Below, piece by piece: positions 42,740 through 54,904 of a stretch of 64,000 nt of DNA. The stretch lies in assembly GCA_030834695.1 (NCBI GenBank), contig JAUQXK010000039.1, forward strand, positions 1-64,000, in the 5' to 3' direction. The translations under genes were made by a program, and so were the position numbers. The stretch comes from Desulfobacterales bacterium. GTDB lineage: Bacteria > Desulfobacterota > Desulfobacteria > Desulfobacterales > SpSt-501. Within the stretch, counting starts at the first letter, position 1; every line of letters starts with the position of its first letter. The notes under the pieces were generated by a model that made no database searches, was not told the DNA's origin, and saw only the letters and a list, made by a program, of their open reading frames with translations.

Positions 42740-44299
42740 ATGAAGCATAGAGAAGGACCATCGCGCTCCAATCGGGCTGTCATGGCCCTAATCGGTTGTC
42801 TGGTCCTGCTTGGGGTGTTGCCCGGATACGCGAGAACTCTCTACGTCGATCCGGACCTTGGATCAGCCTGCTCCGGGCGATACGACCCGGCCGGCCGGCG
42901 CTGCGGATCCGGATCGGAGACGGCCATGAAGGATCTGGCGACCGGCCTTTCGGTCCTGCAACCCGGCGACACGATCATGCTGCGGGCGGGTTCCTACGGG
43001 GGAACCATTGCCCCCCCGATATCGGGGATGGACGGCCGGCCCGTGACGATCAAGGCCTACCCGGGAGAAAAGCCGATCGTCACGACACCGCTTGCGGTCG
43101 GAATCACCATGGACCGCAAAGCCTTCATCACCATCGAAGGACTGAGCTTCAGCCGGGTCGGAGGGTTCGGGCACATCTACGACTGCAACAGCATTCTCAT
43201 TCGCAATTGCTCCTTTTCCGGATCGATTTTCTCGGGAACCACGGGTGCTCTGAAATTCGCACGCAGCACGCATTGCAAGATCCTTAACAGCACCTTCCGC
43301 CAAGGTGCCAGCGACCTGCTGATCCTGCAGGACAATTCAGACCGGAACATCGTGGAGGGGAACGTCTTCGACGGCGCCGGGCACAGCTTGATGAGCGTCC
43401 GGTGTTCGAACTTCAATATCGTGCGATCCAACACCTTCAGGAACCCGAAGCAGAAAGCGTTGGAGATATACGACTGCGAGGGCGTCAGCGACGCGCCGGT
43501 CCGGCTGGATGCTACGAAGCGGAACCTCTTCGAGGCCAACGCGTTTGTCCATACGGCTGCTTCGGATCGAATCTACAAGTTCAACGCGATTCAGCACGGG
43601 GGGCAGTTCACGATCGTGCGCCGAAACGTCTTCATGCACTGCGAGGGCGGGGGGGTCAATTACCAATCGTACCCCAACGAGTCCATCTACGTCTACAAGA
43701 ACCGTTTGTACAACAACACTTTCTACCATAACCGGTGTTATGCGGTCATCGGAAACTCCGGCGACGGCTCACAGTATTTCGACAACGTGGTAAAAAACAA
43801 TCTGCTTTACCGGAACGCGGACTGCAGCGGGGGCGGTCGCCAGATCCACATCGAGGATCCCTCGGCGGTGCTCCTGTCCGGAAATGCGCTGGCAATCGTC
43901 GATCCGGAGTTCGTGAACGAGCTTGGGGACGACATGCATCTCGCCGCAACGAGCCCCCACGTCGATAAGGGCGCTTTTATCACTCGGACCGCCGAAGCCG
44001 GCAGCGGCACCTCCCTTCGCGTGGCCGACGCGGGCTATTTCACCGACGGCTTCGGCATCCCTGGAGAATCCGGCGATGTGGTGCAGCTTCAGGGGCAACC
44101 GAACTCGGCCCGAATTCTCGCGATCGAATATGCCACCCACACCCTCACCCTGGATACCCCCCTGGACTGGTCGGCTGGCCAAGGCCTCCACCTCGCTTAT
44201 TCCGGCAGCGCCCCTGATATTGGCGCCTTCGAGCGCGGCCAGCTTTTAGGAGGGGCGTCCGGCCGCTTCCCCGCGAGGATCGCAAAAATCGCGGAATAG
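42740..44299 (+). CDS. Secreted right-handed beta-helix protein, second copy
   Basis: About 519 residues. A lipid-free signal peptide (about 10-34, ending PGYA) is followed by TLYVDPDLGSACSGRYDPAG, a family-like opening of parallel beta-helix proteins, and then PbH1-type turns from about 100 to 430 (IRNCSFSGS, ILNSTFRQG, IVRSNTFRNP). GGAGGAGG at 42722-42729, 10 nt before ATG 42740, is the strongest ribosome site in the region and fixes the start. It is not close to its neighbour in sequence. It probably acts on the exported polysaccharide (lyase or epimerase-like), with substrate unknown. Confidence 0.82.
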   Translation: MKHREGPSRSNRAVMALIGCLVLLGVLPGYARTLYVDPDLGSACSGRYDPAGRRCGSGSETAMKDLATGLSVLQPGDTIMLRAGSYGGTIAPPISGMDGRPVTIKAYPGEKPIVTTPLAVGITMDRKAFITIEGLSFSRVGGFGHIYDCNSILIRNCSFSGSIFSGTTGALKFARSTHCKILNSTFRQGASDLLILQDNSDRNIVEGNVFDGAGHSLMSVRCSNFNIVRSNTFRNPKQKALEIYDCEGVSDAPVRLDATKRNLFEANAFVHTAASDRIYKFNAIQHGGQFTIVRRNVFMHCEGGGVNYQSYPNESIYVYKNRLYNNTFYHNRCYAVIGNSGDGSQYFDNVVKNNLLYRNADCSGGGRQIHIEDPSAVLLSGNALAIVDPEFVNELGDDMHLAATSPHVDKGAFITRTAEAGSGTSLRVADAGYFTDGFGIPGESGDVVQLQGQPNSARILAIEYATHTLTLDTPLDWSAGQGLHLAYSGSAPDIGAFERGQLLGGASGRFPARIAKIAE

Positions 44300-44312
44300 G
44301 AAGGTCTTTCGG

Positions 44313-46334
44313 ATGCAATCCCTGACCTGGTACACCCAGCGCCTGCGAACCATGTCTCCGGCTGAGATTTTATGGCGGCTCCGGTCGGCGGCCAGAGATT
44401 TTTTGGACCGGTATCGTTTGGACTTTCAGATGTATCCTGCACCGTCGGATGTCTGCCGCCGCGCCGGCTCCGCAAACTCATACGGTTTCGAGGTTTGGCG
44501 TGCATTGGATGCCGTCGGCGGGACGGAGATACCGGCCGACTGGAAGCAAACGTTGATCCGGCAGGCCGAACGAGTCGTGGCTCACCGTCTGAGTTTTTTC
44601 AATCTAAGTGAGGTTTTCCTCGGGGACCCGATCGACTGGAATCGAGATCATGCCCATGGCAAGCAAGCTCCGATGGGATACTCGCCGTCGATCGATTATC
44701 GCGACTTCCGAGTCACCGGGGACTGCAAGCTGGTGTGGGAGCCGAACCGGCATCACCAATTAGTGGTTTTGGGCCGCGCCTACCAGGCCACGGGGGACCG
44801 GCGTTACGCCGTCGAGGCCGTCGCTCAGATGCAATCGTGGATGGACCAGTGCCCGTTCGGCAAAGGCATGAACTGGCGCAGCCCGCTGGAGCTTGGGATC
44901 CGGTTGATCAACTGGGTATGGACGATCGATCTGATCCGGGGATCTGGATTGGTCGCGGGCGAATTTCGCTCCCGCCTGCTGCATGCCGTCTACCTCCACC
45001 TGTGGGAAATCACCCGCAAATACTCGCGCGGCTCCTCGGCCAACAACCACCTGGTGGGCGAAGCAGCCGGCGTATTCATCGCCTGCTCTTTCTTCAACGA
45101 AATGCCGAATGCGCGGAAATGGCTGGATGAGAGCCGCGCGTTGATCGTCCGCGAGATCGTCGCGCAGACCTATGAGGACGGATGCACGCGCGAGCAGGCC
45201 ATGGGCTATCATTTTTTCGTGCTGCAGTTTTTTCTGATTGCCGGGCTGGTGGGGCGCTACACCGGCCGGGATTTTCCGGAGGCTTTCTGGACGCGCTTGG
45301 AAAGGATGTTCGCATTTGCGGCGGCCATGACCGAGGGCGGCGAAACCGCACCCATGTTCGGCGACTGCGACGACGGCTACGTTTTGGACTTGGGCGGCCG
45401 TTCCGAAGGCCTGCGCGCCTGGCTCGGGGTGGCAGCCGTTTTATTCAACCGATCCGATTTCAAAGCTCTGTCGGGGAAATTTCCGGAGCCGGCCCTATGG
45501 CTTTTAGGCGCACCGGCCAAGAAGCGCTTCGACAGCATCCCTTCGATGCGCCCGGGCCGCCAGATGGCTTCGAAAGGCTTCAGGGAGAGCGGTTACTACC
45601 TCCTTCAATGCGGATCGTCTCGGTGCCGAGAGGGTGTCAGCGTGGTGGTGGACTGCGCGGAGCTGGGGTATAAATCGATAGCGGCTCATGGCCACGCCGA
45701 CGCGCTGAGTTTTGTGCTGCGCGCCTTTGGAAGAGAGGTCTTCGTCGATCCCGGGACGTACGACTACTTCACCTACCCGGAGTGGCGCGCCTATTTCAGA
45801 AGCACCCGAGCGCACAATACCGTCACGGTCGATAACCAGGATCAGTCGGTGATGCTGGGCCCCTTCATGTGGGGGCACCGTGCTGACTCGCGCTGCGTCG
45901 AATGGGATCCGTGGCCCGGTGGGGGGGGGAAGATCGTGGCCGAACATGGCGGTTACCTCCGGCTGAGAGATCCGGTCGTGCACCGGCGAAGCATCGAACT
46001 GGACCCTAAAACCCGCTCCGTGACCATCATCGATGAAATTGCCGCAGAGGCGAACCACCACCTTGCGATTTGCTTCCATCTGGCTGAGCACTGCCGTGCA
46101 TCGGCCGATTCGGCCGGCACATTCCGGATCTCGCTGCCTGAGGGGGAGCTCACCCTGACAGTCGATCTGCGATTAAATGCGACCCTCGTCGAGGGCAACG
46201 AACCGTTCAAGGGCGGCTGGGTCAGCAGAGGCTATCATCGAAAGGCCCCGACGCTTACCCTCGTTGCCGAAGGGGAATGCCGCGGCCATGAAACGTTTCG
46301 AAGCGTCATAGCCATGGGAAGCGGGAAACTCTGA
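44313..46334 (+). CDS. Heparinase II/III-like polysaccharide lyase
   Basis: A protein of 673 residues with an alpha/alpha-toroid N-terminal half (to about 400; SSANNHLVGEAAGVFIACS carries the conserved Asn-His) and a beta-sandwich C-terminal half (from about 440). The signature AAHGHADALSF, followed by DPGTYDYF and AHNTVTVDNQDQS, is typical of the family. It would cleave uronic-acid-containing polymer by elimination. No clear signal peptide is seen, which suggests cytoplasmic or periplasmic turnover by an unseen route. It starts 13 nt after the beta-helix gene, suggesting one transcript. Confidence 0.88.
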   Translation: MQSLTWYTQRLRTMSPAEILWRLRSAARDFLDRYRLDFQMYPAPSDVCRRAGSANSYGFEVWRALDAVGGTEIPADWKQTLIRQAERVVAHRLSFFNLSEVFLGDPIDWNRDHAHGKQAPMGYSPSIDYRDFRVTGDCKLVWEPNRHHQLVVLGRAYQATGDRRYAVEAVAQMQSWMDQCPFGKGMNWRSPLELGIRLINWVWTIDLIRGSGLVAGEFRSRLLHAVYLHLWEITRKYSRGSSANNHLVGEAAGVFIACSFFNEMPNARKWLDESRALIVREIVAQTYEDGCTREQAMGYHFFVLQFFLIAGLVGRYTGRDFPEAFWTRLERMFAFAAAMTEGGETAPMFGDCDDGYVLDLGGRSEGLRAWLGVAAVLFNRSDFKALSGKFPEPALWLLGAPAKKRFDSIPSMRPGRQMASKGFRESGYYLLQCGSSRCREGVSVVVDCAELGYKSIAAHGHADALSFVLRAFGREVFVDPGTYDYFTYPEWRAYFRSTRAHNTVTVDNQDQSVMLGPFMWGHRADSRCVEWDPWPGGGGKIVAEHGGYLRLRDPVVHRRSIELDPKTRSVTIIDEIAAEANHHLAICFHLAEHCRASADSAGTFRISLPEGELTLTVDLRLNATLVEGNEPFKGGWVSRGYHRKAPTLTLVAEGECRGHETFRSVIAMGSGKL

Positions 46335-46433
46335 AATCCGACCGGAGCTTTGCCGGAACGTGCGGAATACGGCCGGTACCGCCTGGCGGGGGTCTTTATC
46401 CGATTTAGAAGTTCAGAAACTTCGGAGAGAGCT

Positions 46434-46901
46434 ATGATACAAAGACGCGACAAGATTTATGTGTTAATAAGCCGATGCCTATCGTTTTTCTTATTCGCTT
46501 TCTGGGCTTGTCCGCTGTTTTCAGCTGATGTGACGATTGCCTGGGATGCGAGCCGTGAACCGGATGTCAGCGGATACTACATCTATTTTCGAAAAGGGTC
46601 CGAGGGGCCGCCATACGACCTGCTCCGCTATGTCGGCCTGCAGGAAATCGACCCGGGCAACCCTTCTGTCGTGGTCACCGGGCTCGAGGACGACGCCGTC
46701 TATTATTTCACGGTTACGGCTCTCGACACCGAAGACTATGAGAGCGGCTATTCCAACTCCGCTTGCGGCCAGATTGCCGGTGGAACCATCCGCCCGTGTT
46801 CCGCCGAACCGGACGGTGGCTCCGGGGGGAGCAGCACCTCCGCCGGCAGCGGCGGCGGAGGAGGCGGAGGGTGTTTCATCGGCTCCCTGCGGGCGGATTG
46901 A
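46434..46901 (+). CDS. Secreted fibronectin type III protein with Gly/CFI-box end, anchor missing
   Basis: A protein of 155 residues. A signal peptide (ending about FSADVT) leads one fibronectin type III domain (ADVTIAWDASREPDVSGYYIYF to DTEDYESGYS), and then a Ser/Gly linker with seven Gly and the motif CFIGS. It stops six residues later (LRAD). The paralog at 11416-11961 continues there with a membrane helix and basic tail. GGAGAG at 46424-46429 fixes the start. It is the last gene before a strong terminator, so it closes the exopolysaccharide locus. No frameshift was seen that would restore an anchor. Confidence 0.78.
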   Translation: MIQRRDKIYVLISRCLSFFLFAFWACPLFSADVTIAWDASREPDVSGYYIYFRKGSEGPPYDLLRYVGLQEIDPGNPSVVVTGLEDDAVYYFTVTALDTEDYESGYSNSACGQIAGGTIRPCSAEPDGGSGGSSTSAGSGGGGGGGCFIGSLRAD

Positions 46902-46973
46902 TTCGGGATCAACCGTCCGTCGAATCGACTCGCAGCGGCTTTGACATCCTGCGAGCCTCCCAGCGGTTTATAT

Positions 46974-47017
46974 AACCATGCGGGATACCGGATTTTAGGC
47001 GTCCCGCATGGTTTTTT
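46974..47017 (+). terminator. Rho-independent terminator closing the exopolysaccharide locus
   Basis: A perfect 12-bp stem (46974-46985 AACCATGCGGGA with 47002-47013) with a 16-nt loop is followed by a T tract to 47017. Confidence 0.93.
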
Positions 47018-47128
47018 CATTTTGCGGGGATGACCGGAACGGCCGGCTTGACTTCTGCCTTCTTAGGGCTGATGATGACGAATCCCGCCGCAGGGCGCCC
47101 GAACGCCGCTGCAGCTCTGGACCTGCGT

Positions 47129-49111
47129 ATGGAAGACGAGACTGGCAAATCGAAACCCCTCGTGCTGGCACCGGCCGGCAGCAAACCCTCCTTCCTGGCG
47201 GCGCTGGCGGCCGGGGCGGAAGCAATCTATTGCGGGCTGAAGTCGTTTTCAGCGCGGATGGAGGCACGCAACTTCACTCTCGACGAGCTGCGCGGACTGG
47301 TGGACCTCGCCCACCAGAAAGGCACGCGCGTCTATGTGACGCTCAATACGCTGCTCAAGCCCGACGAGCTGGACGCCGCCGGCCGGCTTCTCGACCAGTT
47401 GGGCCGGCAGGTGCGGCCCGACGCGGTCATCGTCCAGGACCTCGCCATGGCCCAGTTGGTGCGCCAAACCGGCTTCGACGGACAGGTGCACTGGTCCACT
47501 CTCTCCAATGTGAGCTTTGCGGCGGCGCTGCGGCTGATCCAGGAAAAGCTTCCGATCGACAACCTCGTCCTGCCGCGGGAACTTACGGTGGATGAGATCA
47601 AGGCGGCGGCGGCCGCCTGTCCACCGGGTCTGAGTCTCGAGGTGTTCATTCACGGTGCTCTCTGCTACGGGATCTCCGGGCGCTGCTACTGGAGCAGCTT
47701 TTTGGGCGGCAAGAGCGGGCTGCGGGGCCGGTGCGTGCAACCCTGCCGACGGATGTACACCCAGGATCGCGAGACCCGTCGTCATTTTTCCTGCCTGGAT
47801 TTGAGCCTGGACGTGCTGGTGAAGGTTTTGCGGGGGATCCCCCAGGTGCGCACCTGGAAGATCGAGGGCCGCAAAAAAGGGCCGCATTATGTTTATTACG
47901 TAGTGACCGGCTATCGGCTGCTGCGCGATCACGGCGCGGACCCCCAGGCGAAAAAAGACGCCCTGCATTTTCTGTCGCGCGCACTGGGCCGCCCCGGGAC
48001 TCACTACCATTTTCTGCCGCAGCGGCCGCAAAACCCCATTAATGCCGATGAGCAGACCGGATCCGGGTTTTTCGTCGGGCGCATCCAGGGCGGCGGCCGC
48101 CAAGCCTTCTTCAGCCCCCGTCAGGAACTGCTGTCGGGCGATTTGCTGCGCGTCGGCTACGAGGACGCACCCGGACACCGCATCGAACGAGTGGGCCGGT
48201 CCGTGCCCAAGGGGGGGCGCTATTCGCTGCCGGCCGCGGCCGGAGGCGTTCCCAAGGGCACCCCGGTTTTCCTGATCGACCGGCGCGAGAAGGCCCTTGA
48301 GGACCTCATCCGGGAACTGGAAACCGAGCTGGCGCGTGATGCGACGGCGGATACTTCTCCGCCTTCCGCCTTCAAGGCTCTGCTGCCGCGGCCCGCGCAG
48401 ACCGCCCTCAAGACGGTTGAATTGAAGGTTTACCGGCAGCCCCCGCGCCCGCCGCTTCCGCAACCGGTGGGCCTGTGGCTGAGTCCTGAAACGATGGCAG
48501 CGGTTCCAGCCCGTTTCCACCGCTCGATTTGGTGGTGGCTTCCGCCGGCCCTTTTTCCGGATGACGAAGCGACGGTCCGGGAACTGGTCCGCTCGGCCCG
48601 CGGCCATGGCGGTCGTTCCTTTGTGCTGAACGACCCCTGGCAGGTTGCCCTGTTTGCGCCGGACCCAACGGAGGTAACGCTCTGGGCCGGTCCGTTCTGC
48701 AATCTGGCCAACCCGCTGGCACTGGAAACCGCGGCCGGTCTCGGCTTCAGCGGAGCCATCGTCAGCGCGGAGCTGGCCGCGGCCGATTTTCTGAACCTTC
48801 CCGGGCGAAGTCCGCTGCCGCTGGGTGTGGTCGTGAGCGGGAACTGGCCGCTGTGCGTCGCCCGGGTTATTTCCGCCGACCTTCAGCTGCAGTCGCCCCT
48901 GCGCAGCCCCAAGGGAGAGGAAGCCTGGGCGGTCCGCCACGGTTCGCTGTACTGGGTTTTCCCCAACTGGGAGCTGGACTTGCGGGAGCAGACGGAAATG
49001 CTGCGCCGGGCGGGCTACCGCCTGTTTGTGCACCTGGTCGAACCGGTGCCGCCGGCCGTCAAACGGAAGGAGCGGCCAGGGCTCTGGAACTGGGAAGGGG
49101 AGTTGCGATAA
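47129..49111 (+). CDS. Peptidase U32 family protein (RlhA/YegQ-like)
   Basis: The family N-terminus is KPLVLAPAGS, so the start is placed at ATG 47129; ATG 47030 lies only 13 nt after a terminator and is less likely. The protein (about 660 residues) carries the U32 signature EVFIHGALCYGISGRCYWSS with its conserved Cys, followed by RCVQPCRR and WKIEGRKK. Members include RlhA, which hydroxylates 23S rRNA, as well as collagenase-like and prephenate-modification enzymes; the Cys positions suggest Fe-S. It is not linked to the neighbours by operon structure. The specific activity is not determined by sequence alone. Confidence 0.88.
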   Translation: MEDETGKSKPLVLAPAGSKPSFLAALAAGAEAIYCGLKSFSARMEARNFTLDELRGLVDLAHQKGTRVYVTLNTLLKPDELDAAGRLLDQLGRQVRPDAVIVQDLAMAQLVRQTGFDGQVHWSTLSNVSFAAALRLIQEKLPIDNLVLPRELTVDEIKAAAAACPPGLSLEVFIHGALCYGISGRCYWSSFLGGKSGLRGRCVQPCRRMYTQDRETRRHFSCLDLSLDVLVKVLRGIPQVRTWKIEGRKKGPHYVYYVVTGYRLLRDHGADPQAKKDALHFLSRALGRPGTHYHFLPQRPQNPINADEQTGSGFFVGRIQGGGRQAFFSPRQELLSGDLLRVGYEDAPGHRIERVGRSVPKGGRYSLPAAAGGVPKGTPVFLIDRREKALEDLIRELETELARDATADTSPPSAFKALLPRPAQTALKTVELKVYRQPPRPPLPQPVGLWLSPETMAAVPARFHRSIWWWLPPALFPDDEATVRELVRSARGHGGRSFVLNDPWQVALFAPDPTEVTLWAGPFCNLANPLALETAAGLGFSGAIVSAELAAADFLNLPGRSPLPLGVVVSGNWPLCVARVISADLQLQSPLRSPKGEEAWAVRHGSLYWVFPNWELDLREQTEMLRRAGYRLFVHLVEPVPPAVKRKERPGLWNWEGELR

Positions 49112-49116
49112 AGATC

Positions 49117-49284
49117 GGCACACGGCGCACGGCACCAGGCACACGGAAAGCTTAATAAAGGGTTCACGGCCTGTAGCTCAAGGTCCGCCGCGAGGACCAT
49201 CCCAAGCTAGATGTTCACGCTGCGCCCAATGCCGAATTTGGATTTGTTTCTTTTCCATGTGCCGGTAGCCTTGCGCCGTGTGCC
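49117..49284. repeat. Inverted pair of heptamer arrays (possible long-stem terminator)
   Basis: The left arm (49117-49146, GGCACAC-type units) and right arm (49255-49284, its near complement) form an imperfect 30-bp stem around a 108-bp loop. The right arm is followed by a T-rich stretch. It separates two converging genes and contains no gene. Confidence 0.6.
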
Positions 49285-49286
49285 CT

Positions 49287-50690
49287 TTATTTTTTTCTCC
49301 TCAGCCGCTCCATCGCCATGCGCAGGCTGGTCTGCATGCGGCCGATGGCCTGAGCCAGGAGGCCGATCTCGTCGCGCGACTGGACATCGATCTTGACGTT
49401 GAGGTCGCCGAGACTCATGCGTTCGGCCGCGTCGGTCAGCTTCATGATGGGGGTCGCCAGGGCGCGCGCTGAAAACCAGGCACAGGCGGCTGCGAGCAAC
49501 ACCGTCGCCGCCAGCAACGCCAGCGCGAAATTCTGGATGATGGACAGGGCTTCCAACACCTCCTGTTCCTCCTGCATCAGCGCCAAGATCCATCCGTAGT
49601 TGGTGCGGCGGGCGTGCCCCAGCGAGGGCTGGCCGTTTTCACCCGTAAACGCAGCCGTCATGGTGGTCCACCCCTTCTTGCGGAACTCGGCGATCAGAGG
49701 GTGCGTGTTGAGGTTTTCACGCTTTTCCACCAGCTGCTTCTTCGGGTGCGAGAGCACAAAACCCTTGTCGTCCACCAGGAATGCGAAGCCGGTGCTGCCT
49801 TTCTTCCAGTTCGCGACCTGCTTGGACATATCCTCCACGGCCATGGCGGCCGCCATGACGCCGACGATGCGGTTGTCCTCTTTGATGGGAACCGCAATCA
49901 CGAGAGCCGGCACGTTCGATGTCCGGCCGACCACGGTCTGCCAGCCGACGGCCTTGCCGGCCAGAACGTCCTTCACATATTGACGGTCGGCGTAGCTCAC
50001 CAACGGCTGACCGTCGTTGCGAGCGACGTTCATGCCGTTGGGTGCGACCGTGAACACCAGATACATCCAGGGATATTCGCGCTGGACGGCCTTGAGCGCC
50101 GCCTCCTGCTGTTCCCGGCTCATTGCGACCATTTCGGGCAGCTTGGCCACGGTGCGCAGCACGCTGAGGTTGGCGTTGACCCACGCGTCCACCTGATCCC
50201 CCAAACCCTTGGCGGTTTGGGCCATGATCGCTTCGGAATCGCTGCGGATGCGGTCGCTGGTCTCCCGAAACGTGAGGAACCAGAAGATCCCGAACGGAAG
50301 GAGACTGATCAAAAGCATCACCAGGAGCGTTTTCCCGAACAACCCGAAGCGCACTTTTTGGGGAGGCGCGATCTCCGGCGTCTCCGCGCGTTCCAGTGCG
50401 GGCTCGATCGCGACCGGCGCCGGAATCGATAAGGCTTCCGCCGGGTGGTTGATGCCTCCGGCCGCGGCTGCCGGGTCCATCGCCGCCGGGGGTGGTTCCG
50501 GCGGAATGCCGGCGTCGAAAATGCTCTCGGCTACCGGGACCGGCTGCGGGGCCACCGGGGCCGGCTGCGGCTTGGAAACATGAATCATGTGTCCGCAGGC
50601 CTTGCACCGGACCTTCGCGGTTGCCGATTTCATCCGGGTTTCGTCGATCCGGTACTTCTTGCTGCAGGCATCGCAAGTGATGTCCATCAT
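49287..50690 (-). CDS. Sensor protein: MJ0042 zinc-ribbon, Cache and HAMP, no output domain
   Basis: A protein of 467 residues. The N-terminus is a zinc-ribbon (CDACSKKYRIDETRM then CKACGHMI; four Cys). After a Pro/Ala-rich linker (about 40-115) come a transmembrane helix (about 120-145, LLVMLLISLLPFGIFWFL), a periplasmic Cache sensor (about 150-380), a second helix (about 382-400) and a HAMP domain (about 400-455). The protein ends right after HAMP with no methyl-accepting, kinase or cyclase domain. It should sense an extracytoplasmic ligand and pass the signal to a separate partner, or through the zinc-ribbon. Followed by a heptamer array. Confidence 0.8.
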   Translation of the reverse strand: MMDITCDACSKKYRIDETRMKSATAKVRCKACGHMIHVSKPQPAPVAPQPVPVAESIFDAGIPPEPPPAAMDPAAAAGGINHPAEALSIPAPVAIEPALERAETPEIAPPQKVRFGLFGKTLLVMLLISLLPFGIFWFLTFRETSDRIRSDSEAIMAQTAKGLGDQVDAWVNANLSVLRTVAKLPEMVAMSREQQEAALKAVQREYPWMYLVFTVAPNGMNVARNDGQPLVSYADRQYVKDVLAGKAVGWQTVVGRTSNVPALVIAVPIKEDNRIVGVMAAAMAVEDMSKQVANWKKGSTGFAFLVDDKGFVLSHPKKQLVEKRENLNTHPLIAEFRKKGWTTMTAAFTGENGQPSLGHARRTNYGWILALMQEEQEVLEALSIIQNFALALLAATVLLAAACAWFSARALATPIMKLTDAAERMSLGDLNVKIDVQSRDEIGLLAQAIGRMQTSLRMAMERLRRKK

Positions 50691-50706
50691 ACGCAGGCTC
50701 CTGGTC

Positions 50707-51177
50707 TTACGGGTTCAATTTGTTGAGGATCGCGATCATTGCTTTCTTGAAGCGGATCCGGCCGTCTTCATCAGGGATTTCCAACGCAACCCGGTTGATG
50801 ACCTCGGCGGCTTGTTCCACCGGGATGGCGGCGGCATCGAGATTTAACTCGGCCACGCTGTCTTCAACGACGATGTCCGCCATCGGCCCGATCATGCGGG
50901 CCAGGTTCATTCGGAGGGACGGTAAAAAACTCTTGCCCACCAGCGCGGCCGCCTTCTGAACCGTCTCGATGAGACCCTGCTCCAGAAGCTTATTCAAGTT
51001 CGTTTTGAAGGTGGCCGCGTCCATTTCCACTTCCGCAGCAATCTGGTAAAGGCTCTTGCGCTCGTCGATCGCCAGCAGCAACCGAATCATGTCCGCATCG
51101 AGGGATACGGGTTCGAGATCCTTGCGGATCCGTTTGCGGAAGTACATACCCGCGGCGCTCTTTGATATGAAATCCAT
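50707..51177 (-). CDS. Small winged-helix-like hypothetical protein with DUF8082-like end
   Basis: About 156 residues. The first half is helical with a winged-helix pattern (MIRLLLAIDERKSLYQIAAEVEMDAATFKTNLNKLLEQGLI, about 30-70). The second half, FLPSLRMNLARMIGPMADIVVEDSVAEL then LEIPDEDGRIRF, resembles a domain often found at the end of signalling proteins. ATG 51177 is preferred over an upstream in-frame start at 51225. It ends just before the sensor gene on the same strand, so they may be co-transcribed. Function unknown; a partner to the sensor is plausible. Confidence 0.6.
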   Translation of the reverse strand: MDFISKSAAGMYFRKRIRKDLEPVSLDADMIRLLLAIDERKSLYQIAAEVEMDAATFKTNLNKLLEQGLIETVQKAAALVGKSFLPSLRMNLARMIGPMADIVVEDSVAELNLDAAAIPVEQAAEVINRVALEIPDEDGRIRFKKAMIAILNKLNP

Positions 51178-51316
51178 GCCGTCACGCTTCGTATGTTGCG
51201 GCGGGCTGCCGGAGGCGGGATACATTCTTCAACGCCGCCCCGAGCGAGGAAGTAATCGTGCGTCCGTCAGATTCACGTCGCAAGATAGTCGTGCGACCTT
51301 GCCCGACGGAGTCCGA

Positions 51317-51751
51317 TCAGATTGGAGTTTTGGATTTCTTCTCGATTTCCTCCTTGAGCTTTTTTTCCATTTCAGCAAACAGATTCTTCTTCTTTCCCGT
51401 CTGCTCGGCCTGCAGGGATTCGATTTTCTGGGTGAAGCTGCGTTGCAGGTCCTGGAACTTTTTGACCTCATCCTCCAGCCGGCGCCCGATTTCCCCCCGT
51501 GGGATATCTTCGATCTTGAGGTGATCACGGATGAACAGCCGCGCGCCAAAAGAACCCTGCACGGATTCCAGTACGCCCAGTTCCACGAGCCGGCGACAGA
51601 TGATACCGGCATGCTCGGTCGAGAAACCGAGCATGCGGCAAGCGTCTTCGAGCGTGGCCGGCCGTGCATGGGCGTGCTCGTGCAGTCGGATGGCGGCGAC
51701 CAGCAGATGGGCTTCCGAATAGAGATCCTTGGATTGGCTGGGCATGGCCAT
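51317..51751 (-). CDS. Winged-helix and coiled-coil hypothetical protein
   Basis: A protein of 144 residues. Residues about 10-75 look like a winged helix (LEDACRMLGFSTEHAGIICRRLVELGVLESV). Residues about 85-140 form a charged coiled coil (KKFQDLQRSF, KKLKEEIEKKSK). A likely promoter lies upstream on the same strand, with TTGACA at 51813-51808. It is the first of three - strand genes ending at 49287. No function can be assigned beyond possible DNA binding and oligomerisation. Confidence 0.65.
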   Translation of the reverse strand: MAMPSQSKDLYSEAHLLVAAIRLHEHAHARPATLEDACRMLGFSTEHAGIICRRLVELGVLESVQGSFGARLFIRDHLKIEDIPRGEIGRRLEDEVKKFQDLQRSFTQKIESLQAEQTGKKKNLFAEMEKKLKEEIEKKSKTPI

Positions 51752-51792
51752 CGACGCCGTCCTCTCTTGACTTCACTGAAGGTTCAGACTAA

Positions 51793-54830
<3,038 letters not shown>

Positions 54831-54874
54831 GGCTCCATTTTTTCGCGGAGCCTTTCTTGACCGATCAAAAAGAC

Positions 54875-54904
54875 AGCCCCTCGCCAGCGAGGGGCTATTT
54901 TTTT
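54875..54904. terminator. Bidirectional Rho-independent terminator between pyrG and a response regulator
   Basis: A 9-bp stem, AGCCCCTCG (54875-54883) and CGAGGGGCT (54888-54896), with a 4-nt loop. It is followed by T on the + strand and preceded by A (T on the - strand), so it can end both converging transcripts. Confidence 0.92.

Noticed and set aside
46750-46975. Frameshift that would restore a membrane anchor to the second CFI-box protein
   Set aside because: Neither alternate frame after the Gly run encodes a hydrophobic helix.
47249-49144. 631-codon - strand frame opposite the U32 peptidase
   Set aside because: The + strand frame carries the family signature; the antisense frame is composition-driven.
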